Below, one piece after another: positions 1-5,857 of a DNA stretch of 6,835 nucleotides. Made by a program: the position numbers and the translations under genes. Below the pieces are notes generated by a model, which made no database searches, was not told the DNA's origin, and saw nothing but the letters and a program-made list of their open reading frames with translations. The stretch comes from Caldilineae bacterium. Its GTDB lineage: Bacteria; Chloroflexota; Anaerolineae; J102. Position 1 is the stretch's first letter, and each line of letters opens with the position of its first letter. The stretch spans positions 1-6,835 of the forward strand of contig DUEQ01000556.1 in NCBI GenBank assembly GCA_011192085.1, written 5' to 3'.

Positions 1-10
1 CGTCCATCAA

Positions 11-1321
11 GTGAATCTCTGGATTCCCCTCATCGCTGGTTTATTGATCATCGCCGTCAATGGTTTTTTCGTAGCGGTGGAATACGCGCTTCTGGCTTCT
101 AGCCGGGTGCGATTACAACAAGCCGCGACCCAGGGCAGTCATGCCGCGAGGCGAGTGTTGACGATGTTGGAAGATCCCGATAAAGCCATCGCCGCGGTGC
201 AATTGGGCATTACGGCAGCGGGCATCTTGTTGGGTATTGTGGCGGAAGAGCCATTACTGGCATTATTGGAGCCTCTGCTTAAACCCGCTCTGGGGGCGTT
301 TTTCGGTCCCATCGTGGCCACTGCTCTGGCGGGTTTGCTGGCTCTCGTCCTGCTATCGTACTTCCTCATGGTGTTTGGGGAATTAACGCCCAAAATGCTC
401 GTACTACGGGCGCCGGAACGCGTGGCTCAGATGTTCATTTATCCAATGTGGCTGTTTTCCCGTCTCACCGCGCCTTTCGTGTGGGTGGTGGATGCGAGTA
501 CGGGCCTCATGCTACGCCTGTTTGGAGTGAAGGATGTGGACATCGGCCACGGCACGGTAGCGACCATCGAGGAGTTGAGGCTCATGCTGAAACAGAGCGC
601 CAAGGGCGTTATCGAAGAGGACGCCCGGGAGATGCTGGAGCGGGTGTTCGATTTCGGCGAGCGGGTCGTGCGCGAGGTCATGGTCCCCCGCACCGAGATC
701 ATCGGCGTGGAACGTCATCAGAAGGTCCGCGAATTGATGGAGATCTTCAAGAGGCATCGCCACTCGCGCTTTCCCATCTACGAAAAAGACCTCGACCACA
801 TCGTGGGCGTCATCGCCATCAAGGATCTGGTGGCGCTGCTGGTAGAAGACCCTGAATTGATGGACGCACCTGTGGGCGAGCTCCCCATCGTTCAGGAGCC
901 GCTCATGGCCCCCGAATCGCGACACATCGATGATCTGTTCGAGGAAATGCGCTCCAAAGGCATCGGGTTGGCCATTGTCATCGATGAGTACGGGGGCACC
1001 GCGGGCCTGGTCACTCGTGAGGAGCTGGTGGAGGAGATCGTTGGGGCCATGTCGGACGAGTGGGTTCACTATCCTCCCTTTCAACGCGTGAGCCCCTCGG
1101 CGGTGGAAGTGGATGCGTTGTTGCGGGTGGACGAGGTGAACGAACTCCTGGATATCGATCTGCCCGAGGACGACGCTTACGAAACCCTGGCGGGCCTCAT
1201 CCTCTACCGGCTGCGTCGCATCCCCGAGGTGGGGGAAACCGTGGATGTGGGCGATTTTCGGCTGGAGGTGGCGGCGCTGGAGGGGCCCAAGATCACGCGC
1301 GTTCACATCTTAAGAAAGTAA
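11..1321 (+). CDS. CNNM/DUF21-CBS-CorC_HlyC family membrane protein (hemolysin C / Mg-Co efflux CorC-CorB type)
   Basis: This is an integral membrane protein with a cytoplasmic regulatory half. Relatives (CorB/CNNM, often annotated hemolysin) are implicated in Mg2+/Co2+ efflux or homeostasis; the substrate here is not shown. Residues 1-190 form the DUF21/CNNM transmembrane region, with NGFFVAVEYALL (17-28), AVQLGITAAGILLG (62-75) and the FGELTPK signature (122-128). A CBS pair spans about 217-345, including VREVMVPRTEI and VIDEYGGTAGLVTREEL (323-339). The CorC_HlyC C-terminal domain covers about 355-435. At 436 residues the length is normal for the family. The GTG start at 11 places NGFF where the family expects it. 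However, only ten bases precede it, they contain no Shine-Dalgarno, and the frame is open to the left edge, so the true start could be slightly upstream. The DUF21 half looks lower in G+C than the CBS half. The family call is secure and the physiological role is inferred. Confidence 0.93.
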   Translation: MNLWIPLIAGLLIIAVNGFFVAVEYALLASSRVRLQQAATQGSHAARRVLTMLEDPDKAIAAVQLGITAAGILLGIVAEEPLLALLEPLLKPALGAFFGPIVATALAGLLALVLLSYFLMVFGELTPKMLVLRAPERVAQMFIYPMWLFSRLTAPFVWVVDASTGLMLRLFGVKDVDIGHGTVATIEELRLMLKQSAKGVIEEDAREMLERVFDFGERVVREVMVPRTEIIGVERHQKVRELMEIFKRHRHSRFPIYEKDLDHIVGVIAIKDLVALLVEDPELMDAPVGELPIVQEPLMAPESRHIDDLFEEMRSKGIGLAIVIDEYGGTAGLVTREELVEEIVGAMSDEWVHYPPFQRVSPSAVEVDALLRVDEVNELLDIDLPEDDAYETLAGLILYRLRRIPEVGETVDVGDFRLEVAALEGPKITRVHILRK

Positions 1322-1358
1322 CGCCCGCGCGGCCAGTTGGCCTCTGGCCGCGCGGGCG
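1322..1358. terminator. Perfect GC-rich hairpin in convergent spacer, probable bidirectional terminator
   Basis: The left arm 1322-1336 (CGCCCGCGCGGCCAG) is an exact reverse complement of the right arm 1344-1358, giving a 15-bp stem with a 7-nt loop. It begins immediately after the TAA of the CorC-type gene and lies 31 nt beyond the stop of the convergent HIT gene. There is no T tract on the + side. On the minus side the bases after the stem (1321 down to about 1309) are moderately T-rich, so a classical intrinsic terminator is better supported for the HIT/mtaB transcript. Position and symmetry suggest a shared terminator; activity is inferred. Confidence 0.7.
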
Positions 1359-1389
1359 GTCGGGCGGTTGGGGCGAGGATCCGCGCGGG

Positions 1390-1740
1390 TTAGCTGCGCG
1401 CGATCATGGGCCCGAGAGGGCGCCCCCCCAGCAGATGGAGATGCAAGTGGGGAACCACCAGGTTCGCATCGGGACCGTAATTGAACAGCAGCCGATAGCC
1501 CGACTCCGCGATGCCCTCCATCTCCGCCACCTGATTGGCGACCTGGAACATCTCCTTCAGCACATCATCCTCGAAGGCCCGGGGATCGCGGATGTGATCG
1601 ATGTGACGATTGGGCACGATGAGGATGTGGACAGGCGCGGCGGGGTTGATGTCGCGAAACGCGGTGACGTTGGCGCCGTTGTAGACGATCTGGGATGGGA
1701 TGTCGCCTTGGACGATCTTGCAGAAGATGCAATCGGTCAT
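1390..1740 (-). CDS. HIT family protein (HINT-type histidine triad nucleotide hydrolase/transferase)
   Basis: This is a small cytosolic HIT-domain protein of 116 residues, the usual length of the HINT branch. Those enzymes hydrolyse adenosine phosphoramidates and related AMP conjugates through a nucleotidyl-histidine intermediate. The histidine triad is present as PHLHLHLL, with H98, H100 and H102. The N-terminus carries the C4-x-x-C7 pair (CIFCKI) which, with NRH46, is the usual zinc-site pattern of bacterial HINT proteins. AFRDINPAAPVHILIVPNRH (27-46) matches the conserved N-terminal half. The residue normally Gln in the GQ-x-V-x-H-x-H-x-H block appears to be Leu94. The ATG is well supported by a GGAGG six bases upstream. 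The gene follows mtaB on the same strand after 69 nt, so co-transcription is likely. The natural substrate cannot be deduced from the sequence. Confidence 0.95.
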   Translation of the reverse strand: MTDCIFCKIVQGDIPSQIVYNGANVTAFRDINPAAPVHILIVPNRHIDHIRDPRAFEDDVLKEMFQVANQVAEMEGIAESGYRLLFNYGPDANLVVPHLHLHLLGGRPLGPMIARS

Positions 1741-1746
1741 GGGTTG

Positions 1747-1751
1747 CCTCC
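1747..1751 (-). promoter_or_regulatory. Shine-Dalgarno of the HIT gene
   Basis: Read on the minus strand, GGAGG lies six bases before the ATG at 1740. It is the strongest ribosome-binding site in the minus-strand block and fixes the HIT start. It implies independent translation initiation downstream of mtaB. Confidence 0.8.
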
Positions 1752-1759
1752 AGGATTGG

Positions 1760-1795
1760 GAATAGACGATGGACGATGTGGATTGATGGCTGGGC
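1760..1795. repeat. Degenerate heptad-like GATGGAC block in the mtaB-HIT spacer
   Basis: The spacer contains consecutive 7-mers AATAGAC, GATGGAC and GATGTGG (1761-1781), followed by GATGGCTGGGC (1785-1795). The 10-mer ATGGACGATG (1769-1778) and the 11-mer GATGGCTGGGC both recur in the unrelated spacer at 5857-5922. This looks like an eroded member of a dispersed short-repeat family, but only two places are visible here. Confidence 0.4.
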
Positions 1796-1809
1796 CGCCT
1801 TAGTCGTTG

Positions 1810-3177
1810 CTACCCAACATGATGGCGTTGTCCGTCGGCGTCGAAAGTGCGAGATCCGCCCGCGGCTGGCGTCGCCGCGGGCATAAGGGGCTCCCCCATC
1901 AACCGATCGGGGGGATCGCCCGCGGGGGTGAGATGTCGGGCGGGGAGAATGCGGTTATCCAGGTCGAGATGGGGCGGTTGGATGGCGTCCACCCGCAGGT
2001 AGTTGGGCGTGTAGCCCGACCAGCGCACCTCGTCCGACGCCAGCCTCTCGCCCGGGCCCTCCCACAACACGGACAGAGTGCGGCCCGCGTAGCGGGCCAG
2101 GGTGTCGGCCTTCATGCGGGCGGCAATGGCGTGCATCTCCCGGCTGCGAGCCCGTTTCACATCACCGGGAACCTGATGAGGCATGCGGGCCGCGGCTGTG
2201 CCCGCGCGGGGCGAATAGGTGAAGATGTGCATGTGTCCGAAGCCAATCTCCTGCACAAACGAGACCGTCTGCGCCCAATCGTCGTCGCTTTCCCCAGGAA
2301 AGCCCACGATCAGATCGGTGGTGAGATTGAAATCGGGAATGGCGTCCCGGGCCTGAGCGATGAGGGCCGCGTATTGGGCCGTGGTGGTGCGTCGGGCCAT
2401 GCGCCGCAGGATGCGGTCGCTGCCACTTTGCAAGGGCAGGTGCAGATGCGGCATCAACCGGGGATTCGACCAGAGATGGAAGAAGCCCTGGGGCAGGTCC
2501 CACGGCTCCAGGGAGGAGAGTCGCAGGCGCGGGATGTCGGTGTCGGCCAGAATGGCGCGCACGAGGGAGACGAGGTCTTCGCCCAGATCCTTGCCATAGC
2601 CGCCCAGGTGCACGCCGGTGATGACCGCTTCTTGATATCCGGCTGCGTGCAGCGCCCGGATCTCATCCACCACCTCGACGATGGTGCGGCTGCGCTCCTC
2701 GCCTCGGGCCAAGGTGACGATGCAGAAGGTGCAGCGATTGCGGCAGCCATCCTGCACCTTGACGAAGGCGCGGGTGCGGCTGCCCGGATACACATAGAGC
2801 GATTCCGGCTCCAGCGCCAGCCGGGGCATGGCGGGCGCGGCCATCTCCTCCACGACCAGGGCTACCAGATCATCCTTTTCCGCGTTGCTCACCACCCGAT
2901 CCACGCCCATGAGCTCGGCCACGCGCGCGGGTTCCAGGGATGCGTAGCAACCGGTGACGATGAGCCGGGCGTTGGGGTTCTGGCGGTGCAGGCGTTTGAC
3001 AAACTGGCGGGATTTGCGCGCGGCCTCCGCGGTCACCGCACAGGTGTTGAAGATAATGACGTGCGCATCTCGCGGGTGGGTCGCCACCTGATGCCCGGCC
3101 AACTGAAACTGTCGGGCCCAGGTCGCGACCTCCGCCTCGTTCAAGCGACAGCCAATGGAGGTAAGATAGACGTGCAT
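1810..3177 (-). CDS. mtaB: tRNA (N6-threonylcarbamoyladenosine(37)-C2)-methylthiotransferase MtaB
   Basis: This radical-SAM methylthiotransferase should convert t6A37 to ms2t6A37 in tRNAs reading ANN codons, using two 4Fe-4S clusters and SAM in the cytoplasm. From the ATG at 3177 the protein has 455 residues. The UPF0004 domain has the three cluster cysteines C10 (SIGCRLNEAE), C46 (NTCAVTAEA) and C77 (VTGCYAS). The radical-SAM core has C145-x3-C149-x2-C152 followed by ARGEERSR. Further conserved blocks are SSLEPWDLP, HLHLPLQSGSDRILRRM and TTDLIVGFPGE. A TRAM-like end lies around 366-420. The SIGCRLN motif favours MtaB over MiaB (GCQMN) or RimO (GCPKN). The frame is open to an upstream ATG at 3243, but those 22 extra residues are not family-like. 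The chosen start has only a weak GGAT-type RBS and lies inside the 3' end of the CBM2 gene, overlapping it by 37 nt. About 35 residues after the TRAM region look unconserved. Confidence 0.9.
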   Translation of the reverse strand: MHVYLTSIGCRLNEAEVATWARQFQLAGHQVATHPRDAHVIIFNTCAVTAEAARKSRQFVKRLHRQNPNARLIVTGCYASLEPARVAELMGVDRVVSNAEKDDLVALVVEEMAAPAMPRLALEPESLYVYPGSRTRAFVKVQDGCRNRCTFCIVTLARGEERSRTIVEVVDEIRALHAAGYQEAVITGVHLGGYGKDLGEDLVSLVRAILADTDIPRLRLSSLEPWDLPQGFFHLWSNPRLMPHLHLPLQSGSDRILRRMARRTTTAQYAALIAQARDAIPDFNLTTDLIVGFPGESDDDWAQTVSFVQEIGFGHMHIFTYSPRAGTAAARMPHQVPGDVKRARSREMHAIAARMKADTLARYAGRTLSVLWEGPGERLASDEVRWSGYTPNYLRVDAIQPPHLDLDNRILPARHLTPAGDPPDRLMGEPLMPAATPAAGGSRTFDADGQRHHVG

Positions 3178-3593
3178 ACGATCCATGAGATCGGCGTATC
3201 CGCGGCCAGATTCCGATCGGTGGCGAGATTGCCCGTCCCCCATGTGGCCGCGCCGTGGGGCTCATTCTTCAGACTCAAGTTGACGGCGCTGACGTCCGCC
3301 CCCCTCTGGGCATAGGTCGCGCTCCAGCCATTGGCGATCTGCTGGTTGCCTGGGAAGGTCCAGCGCAGGGTCCAGCCCTCGATAGCCGCGTCCCCCTGGT
3401 TGGTGATGGTGATGTCGATGGTGGCCCCGCTGCCCCAATCGTTGCGGTTCACGTAATTCACCTCACACACCAGATCGCCCTGGGCAGCGGAAAGGGGTTG
3501 CAGCCCTTGCGCATCGATGACCGCCGGGATGGCGATGAGAAGCAAGCCAATGATGACTGCAACCGGGAAAAGACGCGTTTTCAATGAAACCAT
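3141..3593 (-). CDS. Secreted CBM2-type carbohydrate-binding protein, no catalytic domain
   Basis: The predicted protein is exported, has 150 residues and consists of little more than one family 2 carbohydrate-binding module. Residues 1-28 form a signal peptide (K5 and R7, a hydrophobic core 10-26, likely cleavage near A28). The module begins at C43 and includes NDWGSGATIDITITNQGD, GWTLRWTFPGNQQIANGW (73-90) and a late cysteine C140. The C43-C140 spacing fits the terminal disulfide of CBM2 domains. Surface Trp candidates W53 and W90 are kept, while the third usual aromatic position (family xxWNG) reads L-K-N near 108-110. The last strand before C140 is short. CBM2 modules bind cellulose, xylan or chitin; the ligand here is unknown. 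The ATG at 3593 follows AGAAGG with a 10-nt spacing. The 3' end overlaps the mtaB start by 37 nt in another frame. The domain call is good up to residue 105; the C-terminal third is divergent and could be eroded. Confidence 0.8.
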   Translation of the reverse strand: MVSLKTRLFPVAVIIGLLLIAIPAVIDAQGLQPLSAAQGDLVCEVNYVNRNDWGSGATIDITITNQGDAAIEGWTLRWTFPGNQQIANGWSATYAQRGADVSAVNLSLKNEPHGAATWGTGNLATDRNLAADTPISWIVCTSILPPLAVA

Positions 3594-3602
3594 GCTGCCA
3601 AT

Positions 3603-3608
3603 GCCTTC
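3603..3608 (-). promoter_or_regulatory. Shine-Dalgarno of the CBM2 gene
   Basis: On the minus strand, AGAAGG lies ten bases before the ATG at 3593. It supports that start, which also gives a complete signal peptide with a basic n-region. Confidence 0.55.
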
Positions 3609-3740
3609 TTGAAGCGGGGTGATTGGATGAGAGGGAGGGGTGGGCGGCGAGCCATGCGCATAAGTTTAGCATAAACCATGGGAGAACCCCAGCGCCCCCT
3701 TTGAACGCTTATCCCCCGTTTTCTGTTTTTTATCGTTTCA

Positions 3741-3749
3741 TGGTATCCT
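3741..3749 (+). promoter_or_regulatory. Candidate extended -10 element for the potassium-uptake operon
   Basis: TGGTATCCT matches the TGn extension and four of six bases of TATAAT. Transcription would then begin around 3756, leaving an almost leaderless mRNA for the GTG at 3763 or a roughly 19-nt leader for the ATG at 3775. This agrees with the absence of a strong Shine-Dalgarno there. The support is one weak motif. Confidence 0.22.
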
Positions 3750-3762
3750 CCAAGTGTACTGA

Positions 3763-5139
3763 GTGTCGATTCTCATGTCCACCCATCGCTCCTCTGAGCT
3801 CGCGCAGTACAGCCCCCTGGCCCGACAGCAGGCGATGATCCTGGTGATCGGGTTTGGGGCTATCATCGCGTTGGGGACGGTGTTGCTGCGTCTGCCCTTT
3901 GCAGCCGCGGGGAGCCAGCCCCTGACCTGGGGCGAGGCATTTTTCATCAGCACCAGCGCCACGACAGTCACTGGGCTGGTGGTCATCACACCCGCACTGG
4001 ACCTCTCGCTGTTCGGGCAGTTCGTGGTGCTGGGGTTGATGGAGGTCGGCGGCGCGGGGTTCATCGCCTTTTCGGTGGTGCTGTTCGCACTCATTGGCCG
4101 CCAGGTCACGTTTGCAGGCCGCCAGATCTTGCGCGACACCCTGGGCATCTTCGAGACCTTTCGCGTCGTGCCCTTCACCCTGACGCTGATGGGTTTCAGC
4201 ATCGGCATTCAGTTTATCGGCGCGTTGGCGCTGTGGCTGCGTTGGCGCGCGACCATGCCCAACTTACAGGCTTTCTACCTGGCCCTGTTTCACTCGGTCA
4301 GCGCCTTCTGCAACGCCGGTTTCGATCTGTTCGCGGGCACGGGGCAAAACCTGTTTGGCTACGACGCGGACGGCTACACGCTCACGGTGATGATGCTCCT
4401 GATCATCATCGGCGGGCTGGGCATCCTGGTGGGCGTGGATGCGCTCACCTATTATTGGGACCGACGCCTGAGCCTGCACACCCGATTGACCTTGCTGCTC
4501 ACAGGCTTCCTCTATCTGGCAGGCGTCTTGATCGTGCTCATGGACCCCATCTTCGAGGGCACGACCTTTGTGGACATGAGCTGGCGCGAACGCTTCTGGA
4601 AAGCGCTGTTCTCCGTGGTCTCCGCCCGCACCGCGGGGCTCACCATCATTCCTCTGCACGAGTTGGGCGAAGCGAGCATCCTCACCATCCTGATCTCCAT
4701 GTTCATTGGAGGCGCGCCTGCATCCATGGCTGGCGGCGTCACGTTGAGCACCATCGCCGTGCTGGCTGTCACCGTCTACTCCACTGTGCGGGGCAATCCC
4801 CATGCCGTGGCCTTTGGCCGCACCCTGCCCCTGGAGACCATTGCCAAGGCCACGGCCATCATGATGGTGTCCATTCTGCTGGTGCTGGTGGTCTCGCTAT
4901 TGCTTTTGGCCAGCACCCAGGGCGATTTCCTCGACGTCGTGTTCGAGGTGGTCAGCGCCTTCTCCAACACAGGCTATTCTCTGGGCCTCACCAGCCAGCT
5001 CGATTCCTTTGGCCGCTTGCTCATCGCCTTCACCATGTTTTGGGGGCGGCTGGGCCCGCTAACCCTGGTGGTTATGCTGGCGCAGCGAGAGCGCCCCACC
5101 TATGTCCGCTATCCCACCGAAAAGATCGCCATGGGGTGA
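3763..5139 (+). CDS. ktrB: TrkH/KtrB family potassium uptake pore subunit
   Basis: This is the membrane pore of a Ktr/Trk potassium transporter. It is built from four fused M1-P-M2 repeats and acts as a dimer on a ring of RCK subunits. All four filter loops are visible: TTVTGL (67-72), FCNAGF (182-187), ARTAGL (288-293) and FSNTGY (400-405). The conserved Arg of the last repeat is R429 in GRLGP. The 458-residue length and the start close to the first repeat fit KtrB better than the longer TrkH. The gating loop of repeat three reads FIGGAPASMAGGVT (315-327ff), where relatives usually have a GG-I-K ending, so the Lys is replaced by Thr. An in-frame TGA directly precedes the GTG at 3763, so this is the longest start; the ATG at 3775 is equally possible because neither has a clear RBS. 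The RCK partner follows after 4 nt. KtrB relatives are often Na+-stimulated, which the sequence cannot show. Confidence 0.93.
   Translation: MSILMSTHRSSELAQYSPLARQQAMILVIGFGAIIALGTVLLRLPFAAAGSQPLTWGEAFFISTSATTVTGLVVITPALDLSLFGQFVVLGLMEVGGAGFIAFSVVLFALIGRQVTFAGRQILRDTLGIFETFRVVPFTLTLMGFSIGIQFIGALALWLRWRATMPNLQAFYLALFHSVSAFCNAGFDLFAGTGQNLFGYDADGYTLTVMMLLIIIGGLGILVGVDALTYYWDRRLSLHTRLTLLLTGFLYLAGVLIVLMDPIFEGTTFVDMSWRERFWKALFSVVSARTAGLTIIPLHELGEASILTILISMFIGGAPASMAGGVTLSTIAVLAVTVYSTVRGNPHAVAFGRTLPLETIAKATAIMMVSILLVLVVSLLLLASTQGDFLDVVFEVVSAFSNTGYSLGLTSQLDSFGRLLIAFTMFWGRLGPLTLVVMLAQRERPTYVRYPTEKIAMG
5133..5139 (+). promoter_or_regulatory. Shine-Dalgarno of the RCK gene, overlapping the ktrB stop
   Basis: GGGGTGA contains the TGA stop of the pore gene and ends four bases before the ATG at 5144. 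A terminating ribosome would cover this site, so the two subunits are probably translationally coupled. It also favours 5144 over the in-frame ATG at 5102, which lies within the pore gene. Confidence 0.6.
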
Positions 5140-5143
5140 AGTC

Positions 5144-5857
5144 ATGCCAGACGCACGCCGACGCTTCCGTCCTTCCATTAATCTCTTGCGCAACCGCCAC
5201 GAGCGGGAATTTTTGGTCATTGGGCTGGGCCGCTTCGGCGCGGGCGTGGCCCGCACCCTGGTGGAAACCGGGCATGATGTGCTGGCCGTGGATAAAGATT
5301 ACAGCCTGGTGGAGATGCGCGCGTCCGAGATCCCCCATGTGGTGCAACTGGACAGCACGAAGATCGAAGCGCTGCGGGAGATCGGCGCGGAGCAGTTTGA
5401 CACCGCGGTGGTGTGCATCGGCACCGATTTCGAAGCCAACCTGCTCACCACGGTCTCGCTGAAGAAGTTGGGCGTGCCTCACATCATCGCCAAAGCGCGC
5501 ACCCGCACGCAAAAGGATATCCTGATACAGGTCGGCGCGGATGAAGTGATTCTCCCTGAGCATGAGGCGGGCGTGCGGTTGGGACGCCGCCTCTCAGGCC
5601 TGGGTTTCATCAATTATCTGGAGGTGAGCCCCGAATTCAGCATCGTGGAGATGCTCGCGCCCAAGCGTTATGTTGGTCAGACCCTGGCCGAAGCGGATCT
5701 GCGCCAGGCGTACGGATTGACGGTGATCGCGGTGCGCCGCGAGGATGACATGGTCATCAACCCCCCCGCATCCTTCCGCATTCAGCCAGGGGATGAGTTG
5801 ATTGTGATTGGGGCGATGAAGGATGCGGAGCGGCTGGCGGAACGGCCGTCCGAATAG
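5144..5857 (+). CDS. ktrA: KtrA/TrkA family potassium uptake regulatory subunit (RCK_N + RCK_C)
   Basis: This cytosolic subunit forms the octameric ring that binds nucleotide and gates the adjacent KtrB-type pore. From the ATG at 5144 it has 237 residues. The RCK_N Rossmann domain runs about 21-140, with FLVIGLGRFGAGVAR carrying G27-x-G29-x-x-G32 and the acidic D50 at the end of the second strand (VLAVDKD). IIAKARTRTQKDIL and GADEVILPE (131-139) complete the fold. The RCK_C domain covers about 162-232, ending in FRIQPGDELIVIG. A single RCK pair makes it KtrA-like and not like the double-length E. coli TrkA. An unusual basic N-terminal tail of about 20 residues (MPDARRRFRP) precedes the Rossmann fold. 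No later in-frame ATG would remove it without destroying the glycine motif. The start has a strong RBS, four bases after the pore gene. The next gene is convergent, so the operon seems to hold two genes. Confidence 0.93.
   Translation: MPDARRRFRPSINLLRNRHEREFLVIGLGRFGAGVARTLVETGHDVLAVDKDYSLVEMRASEIPHVVQLDSTKIEALREIGAEQFDTAVVCIGTDFEANLLTTVSLKKLGVPHIIAKARTRTQKDILIQVGADEVILPEHEAGVRLGRRLSGLGFINYLEVSPEFSIVEMLAPKRYVGQTLAEADLRQAYGLTVIAVRREDDMVINPPASFRIQPGDELIVIGAMKDAERLAERPSE

Larger units (their letters stand above)
3594..3762. promoter_or_regulatory. Divergent intergenic region between the CBM2 and ktrB-like genes
   Basis: These 169 nt are the only divergent spacer and must hold the promoters of both flanking transcripts. 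The half near ktrB is A+T-rich (3660-3675 and 3718-3738, including a run of T). The half near the CBM2 gene is G-rich on the + strand (3616-3644). On the + strand an extended -10-like TGGTATCCT is at 3741-3749, but no good -35 stands at the right distance. On the minus strand TATGCT (3673-3668) and TAAACT (3668-3663) are -10-like, also without a convincing -35. No clear operator palindrome or riboswitch fold was recognised. Confidence 0.5.

Noticed and set aside
512..1306. A 264-codon open frame on the minus strand opposite the CorC-type gene
   Set aside because: It is antisense to the well-matched CBS and CorC_HlyC domains and has no family-like motif of its own.
3178..3243. Longer mtaB start at the ATG at 3243
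   Set aside because: The additional 22 residues are polar and unlike the family, whose members begin a few residues before the first strand leading to the GC cluster motif.
1807..3315. A 502-codon open frame on the + strand opposite mtaB and the CBM2 gene
   Set aside because: The minus strand encodes the full MtaB cysteine motifs. The + frame has no recognisable domain and is a low-complexity His/Gly/Arg shadow typical of G+C-rich antisense frames.
5102..5143. Longer ktrA start at the ATG at 5102
   Set aside because: It would overlap the pore gene by 38 nt and lacks a ribosome-binding site, whereas 5144 has GGGGTGA directly upstream.
4233..5462. A 409-codon + strand frame crossing ktrB and ktrA
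   Set aside because: It lies in a different frame from both confirmed genes, and its His/Arg/Pro-rich product has no domain.
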